Shown piece after piece: positions 14,160-16,961 of a stretch of 16,961 nt of DNA (positions are counted from its first letter, which is position 1; each line of letters opens with the position of its first letter). A program made the translations under genes and the position numbers. The notes beneath the pieces were generated by a model. That model was given only the letters and a program-made list of their open reading frames with translations, was not told the DNA's origin and did no database searches. This DNA comes from Minisyncoccota bacterium (GTDB lineage Bacteria > Patescibacteriota > Minisyncoccia > Minisyncoccales > PEYH01). The stretch lies in contig JAQTNP010000013.1 in the NCBI GenBank assembly GCA_028713795.1, positions 1 through 16,961 on the forward strand, written 5' to 3'.

Positions 14160-14731
14160 AAAACCAGGGATTTACATTATTAGAACTACTAATTTCCATT
14201 ACGGTTATCGCTATTTTAACCTCAATTTCTTTTTGGGGATACAACGCAAAAAAGGACACATTGGTTTTGAGAGATGAAGTAGGAATTATTGCTTCAAAAA
14301 CAGAAAATATGAGAGAAAGAGCAATAGGCTCGCAATACTGGCATGAAAAACTGCCCTCAGGGGGATATGGAATGTTTTTGACAATAAGCAATGATAATCA
14401 ATACATTACCTTTGCTGACTGCGATGGCAATGAATTATTTGATTCCAATACTTTACCATGCGGAATAGCGGGCGGTTTCAGGGAAAGGATAGAAACAACA
14501 TACTTAAATGATAGATTAAAAATTAAAGATATTAATGTTATTGATATCGGAGGAGAGATAGGAGTTTCAGAACTTACTATTGTGTATAAGTTTCCTTTTC
14601 CTAGAGCAGTTATCAAGGATGAAACAGGGACTACTTTTGATAATGCCAATATAGTGATTGGCATTCCCGGCCGACAAGATCAGGAAAAAACAATACATTT
14701 TAATTCTGCAGGATTAATATATGTCCAATAA
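14156..14731 (+). CDS. GspH/FimU-like minor pilin
   Basis: This 191-residue protein has the prepilin leader MKNQG (cleavage after G5), mature FTLLELLISITVIAILTSIS with Glu at mature position 5, then a GspH-type beta-rich domain: YGMFLTISNDNQYITFADCDGNELFD is the characteristic strand pair of that family. In type II secretion and pilus systems the GspH/FimU subunit is one of the minor pilins that start the fibre and form its tip complex. It overlaps pilD by 4 bp and the next gene by 11 bp, so it is tightly coupled. Confidence 0.88.
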   Translation: MKNQGFTLLELLISITVIAILTSISFWGYNAKKDTLVLRDEVGIIASKTENMRERAIGSQYWHEKLPSGGYGMFLTISNDNQYITFADCDGNELFDSNTLPCGIAGGFRERIETTYLNDRLKIKDINVIDIGGEIGVSELTIVYKFPFPRAVIKDETGTTFDNANIVIGIPGRQDQEKTIHFNSAGLIYVQ

Positions 14732-15212
14732 ACAAGGGTTTACCCTTCTAGAATTACTAATCTCAATCTTTATCCTAAGCGTAGGAATTTTAGGGGCATA
14801 TATTGCTATTCAGAAATCATCATTGATAGCCAATTATTCATATTCCAGATTAACTGCCGCCTATCTTGCCCAAGAAGGAATAGAGATAATTAGGAATATC
14901 AAGGACACGAATATTTTGGAAGGACTAATAACTCCTGGGGTGGAATGGAATGAAGGATTGCAGAATCTTTGCTATGAAGTTGAATATATCAATAATCAGA
15001 ATCCAGAACTTTGTCAGGAGAATTTACGATATTTAAAAGTCGGAGATGGATTATATAACTATGGATCTGGGATAACTACAAAATTTCAAAGGAAAGTAAC
15101 AATAGAGCCGACAGAAACAGAGGTTTTAAGCGTTACCTCTATTGTCTATTGGCAAGATGGGGATAAATTAAGGCAGTTTAATGTCTGGGAGAAATTTTAT
15201 AAATGGTGGTAA
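14721..15212 (+). CDS. PilV/GspI-like minor pilin
   Basis: This 163-residue protein has the leader MSNKQG (cleavage after G6) and mature FTLLELLISIFILSVGILGAY, with Glu at mature position 5. The segment SRLTAAYLAQEGIEIIRNIKD is the hallmark of the PilV/GspI family. The C-terminal part (KFQRKVTIEP...LSVTSIVYWQDGDK) is the usual short beta sheet. It would join GspH-, PilW- and PilX-like proteins in the tip complex. The first 11 bp lie within the end of the preceding gene. Confidence 0.88.
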   Translation: MSNKQGFTLLELLISIFILSVGILGAYIAIQKSSLIANYSYSRLTAAYLAQEGIEIIRNIKDTNILEGLITPGVEWNEGLQNLCYEVEYINNQNPELCQENLRYLKVGDGLYNYGSGITTKFQRKVTIEPTETEVLSVTSIVYWQDGDKLRQFNVWEKFYKWW

Positions 15213-15214
15213 AT

Positions 15215-16261
15215 ATGAAAAATAAAGGATTTACATTGATTGAATTGTTAGTTTCTGCCGGGATATTCTCGATAATTGTTGTTACGATTATTGGGGTTTT
15301 TGTTTCTTCGATAAAGCTGCAGGATAATATTCTATCCGCTAAAAAGATAATCGGAGAATTAAATTACGCCCTGGAATTTATGAGCAGGAATTTAAGAATG
15401 GCTGTAAAAGATAGAGAAGAGAGTTGCTGGCCGGTAGCTAATACAAGCTATGGGCTATACCCAGGGGGAACTGGAATAATATTCAAAAACGTTTTTGAAT
15501 CAAGTCAATGCCAGAAATTCCATCTTGAGAACGAGCAGATTAAATTCACAAAAGGTACTGATCAGCCGATTGATATAACATCAGAGGGGATAAAGATCAC
15601 AAAACTTAAATTTGTAGTATCTGGAAATGTACCTGATGATAATTTGCAGCCATTGGTAACAATATATGCGGAAGCATCTGCAGGAAAAGCCCCGCCAATC
15701 AAGCTACAAACTAGCGTTTCCCAGAGAAATTTAGACGCTGATTATGGTCCAAGCAAACCTCCTGAGTCAGATCCTATAACCGAAACTGGCTGCCCAATAG
15801 GAATTGGTCCTGATACAAGCGGAACATTAAATGGTGATATTGTTTATTGCGATAATAACAATAGATTGTGGACTGTTTGGTTGGGTCGCTATGTCTGGGG
15901 AGGTGGCATTGATGAACCAACAGATTCTTGTATCGGAGTAGCATCTCGGCCCGCCTGTAATACTTGCGACAATTTAGTTTATGCTGGTTATTCTGATTGG
16001 GAACTTCCTTCATGCATAAGCCACACGGAAGATTCGAATTGTGTTTTGTACCAATTCTGGCAAGAATTTTGCGAAGGAGAATATGGTGACTGTGTGATAC
16101 CATGGGATCCGGACGATCCTAATGAAGCAACTTACTGGTCATCTACAGAGAGAAGTAGCTCCAAAGCTGTTTGTGTCAAATTTTATTATCCTTATAGTGG
16201 AAACGTAACTGATGATTATAAAACAAGTTTATATTCTGTACGTTGTGTCCGCGGTCAGTAA
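15215..16261 (+). CDS. PilW-like minor pilin fused to a DUF1566/Lcl_C-type domain
   Basis: This 348-residue protein starts at the ATG at 15215, which gives the normal leader MKNKG (cleavage after G5). An ATG at 15203 would add four residues and overlap the preceding gene. The mature N terminus FTLIELLVSAGIFSIIVVTI with Glu at position 5 and the segment LNYALEFMSRNLRMAVKD are PilW/GspJ-like. After about residue 185 comes a Cys-rich second domain with the DUF1566/Lcl_C pattern: GDIVYCDNNNRLWTVWLG, NLVYAGYSDWELPS, YWSSTE (307-312) and the terminal VRCVRGQ. That fold is C-type-lectin-like and binds ligands in known relatives, so this is a candidate tip adhesin. The C-terminal stretch after YWSST resembles variable regions of diversity-generating retroelement targets; no reverse transcriptase lies in the window. 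Confidence 0.85.
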   Translation: MKNKGFTLIELLVSAGIFSIIVVTIIGVFVSSIKLQDNILSAKKIIGELNYALEFMSRNLRMAVKDREESCWPVANTSYGLYPGGTGIIFKNVFESSQCQKFHLENEQIKFTKGTDQPIDITSEGIKITKLKFVVSGNVPDDNLQPLVTIYAEASAGKAPPIKLQTSVSQRNLDADYGPSKPPESDPITETGCPIGIGPDTSGTLNGDIVYCDNNNRLWTVWLGRYVWGGGIDEPTDSCIGVASRPACNTCDNLVYAGYSDWELPSCISHTEDSNCVLYQFWQEFCEGEYGDCVIPWDPDDPNEATYWSSTERSSSKAVCVKFYYPYSGNVTDDYKTSLYSVRCVRGQ

Positions 16262-16270
16262 TCAATAAAT

Positions 16271-16657
16271 ATGTTTAAAAATATTAACAATCAAAAAGGC
16301 GCTTCAATATATTTTGCCTTAGATATTCTAGCCATAATGATGGCAATAGTTGTTGGCATTAGTAGTGTCATTGTTGTCCAACTAAGTAATATAAAGGAAG
16401 CGGGAGATTCGGTAATTGCCTTTTATGCTGCAGATACTGGGATAGAAAGAACGCTATGGGAAAAAAGAAACAACAATCCAGACCCTGGATTTTCTGCAGA
16501 CTTTTTTGATGAAGACCTTAATATTGTAGCCAGCTACTATACAACCGTTAATACCTCTACTACTGACCCTACTTGCTCTGCTACATACTATTGCATAGAA
16601 TCAATAGGAAAATATGAATCAAGCGATACTAGGAGAGGCATACGGATTAACCGCTAA
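16271..16657 (+). CDS. PilX/GspK-like minor pilin
   Basis: This 128-residue protein has the N terminus MFKNINNQKG, then ASIYFALDILAIMMAIVVGIS; cleavage is expected after G10. Mature position 5 is Phe, not Glu, which is normal for GspK-type tip pilins (which lack the need to dock against a preceding subunit) but less so for PilX. The segment AGDSVIAFYAADTGIERTLWE is the usual PilX signature. The short globular domain has two Cys (about residues 102 and 108). It follows the PilW-like gene by 9 bp and is the last pilus gene seen. Confidence 0.82.
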   Translation: MFKNINNQKGASIYFALDILAIMMAIVVGISSVIVVQLSNIKEAGDSVIAFYAADTGIERTLWEKRNNNPDPGFSADFFDEDLNIVASYYTTVNTSTTDPTCSATYYCIESIGKYESSDTRRGIRINR

Positions 16658-16660
16658 TCA

Positions 16661-16961
16661 ATGACAAAAAAAGAAGCCCAAGAAAGGATAGAAAAATTGA
16701 AAAAGACGATAAACCGCAATAGATATCAGGTTCATGTCTTAGATAAAGAAGAAATGCCTGCGGAGGTTTTAGATTCTTTAAAGCATGAGCTTTTTTTGCT
16801 TGAACAGCAGTATCCTGACTTAATTACCCCTGATTCTCCGACTCAGAGAGTTGCAGGAAAGCCATTGGATAAATTTGGAAAAATTGAACATGATATTTTA
16901 ATGCTTTCCTTGGAAGATATTTTCAGCCAAGAAGAATTGTTAAGCTGGAAAAAATATATTT
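16661..16961 (+). CDS. ligA: NAD-dependent DNA ligase LigA (N-terminal part, cut by window edge)
   Basis: 100 complete codons are visible, beginning 3 bp after the last pilin gene. The region is the NMN-binding Ia domain and the start of the adenylation domain: LEQQYPDLITPDSPTQRV and IEHDILMLSLEDIF are diagnostic of LigA. The Ia motif, usually YHV-D-P-x-x-D-x-x-YD, reads VHVLDKEEMPAEVLDSL, so by alignment the first Tyr, the mid Asp and the second Tyr of the five NMN-contacting residues known from E. coli are replaced (V, A, L), with His and the last Asp retained. The catalytic lysine lies beyond the edge. No terminator separates it from the pilus operon, so some read-through expression is likely. 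Confidence 0.95.
   Translation, partial: MTKKEAQERIEKLKKTINRNRYQVHVLDKEEMPAEVLDSLKHELFLLEQQYPDLITPDSPTQRVAGKPLDKFGKIEHDILMLSLEDIFSQEELLSWKKYI

Noticed and set aside
15203..15214. Earlier ATG of the PilW-like gene
   Set aside because: The ATG at 15215 gives the standard MKNKG leader; the earlier one overlaps the preceding gene and adds four unneeded residues, though it cannot be excluded.
1..16961. CRISPR arrays, insertion sequences, rRNA genes
   Set aside because: No spaced direct-repeat array, transposase or rRNA-like stretch is seen on either strand.

Overview
The window is AT-rich, tightly packed bacterial DNA that reads with the standard code (TGA works as a stop). It most likely comes from a Candidate Phyla Radiation (Patescibacteria) genome, probably of the Parcubacteria side. 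That placement is inference. It rests on the TsaD variant (LEPCLW in place of the usual glycine-rich stretch), the LigA variant, a complete but secretin-less type IV pilus operon with a CheY-like gene inside it, many 4-bp ATGA overlaps, and the near absence of Shine-Dalgarno sequences.

Left part (1-5470), housekeeping and small genes: tsaD (minus, cut by the left edge) and recG (plus) diverge from a 147-bp region holding two GGACA/TGTCC dyads. recG converges on, and overlaps, a gene for an unknown multi-pass membrane protein that lies directly downstream of tRNA-Glu(TTC). Then comes a self-contained transcription unit of about 200 bp: near-consensus promoter, perfect Shine-Dalgarno, a 40-codon ORF with unusually GC-rich codons, and a strong intrinsic terminator. 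tRNA-Ser(GCT) follows with its own promoter and leads straight into a second small membrane-protein gene, which converges on comF.

Right part (5528-16657), one co-directional type IV pilus locus: pilM, pilN, pilO, a 96-aa membrane protein in the pilP position, pilB (extension ATPase), a stand-alone receiver domain, pilT (retraction ATPase), pilC (platform), two tandem Cys-rich pilins, pilD (prepilin peptidase), then four minor pilins of the GspH/PilV/PilW/PilX kind. PilD would process the six prepilins. PilM/N/O with PilC would form the inner-membrane platform, PilB and PilT would drive extension and retraction, and the minor pilins would prime the fibre and sit at its tip. The PilW-like protein carries a C-terminal DUF1566/Lcl_C-type domain and is a candidate tip adhesin, possibly a target of a diversity-generating retroelement encoded elsewhere. 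No PilQ secretin is present. ligA starts 3 bp after the last pilin gene and runs off the right edge.

Promoters: several genes (tsaD, recG, pilM, the first pilin) have a -10-like hexamer placed so that transcription would begin at or within a few bases of the ATG, which suggests leaderless initiation. The 40-codon ORF with its strong Shine-Dalgarno is the clear exception.
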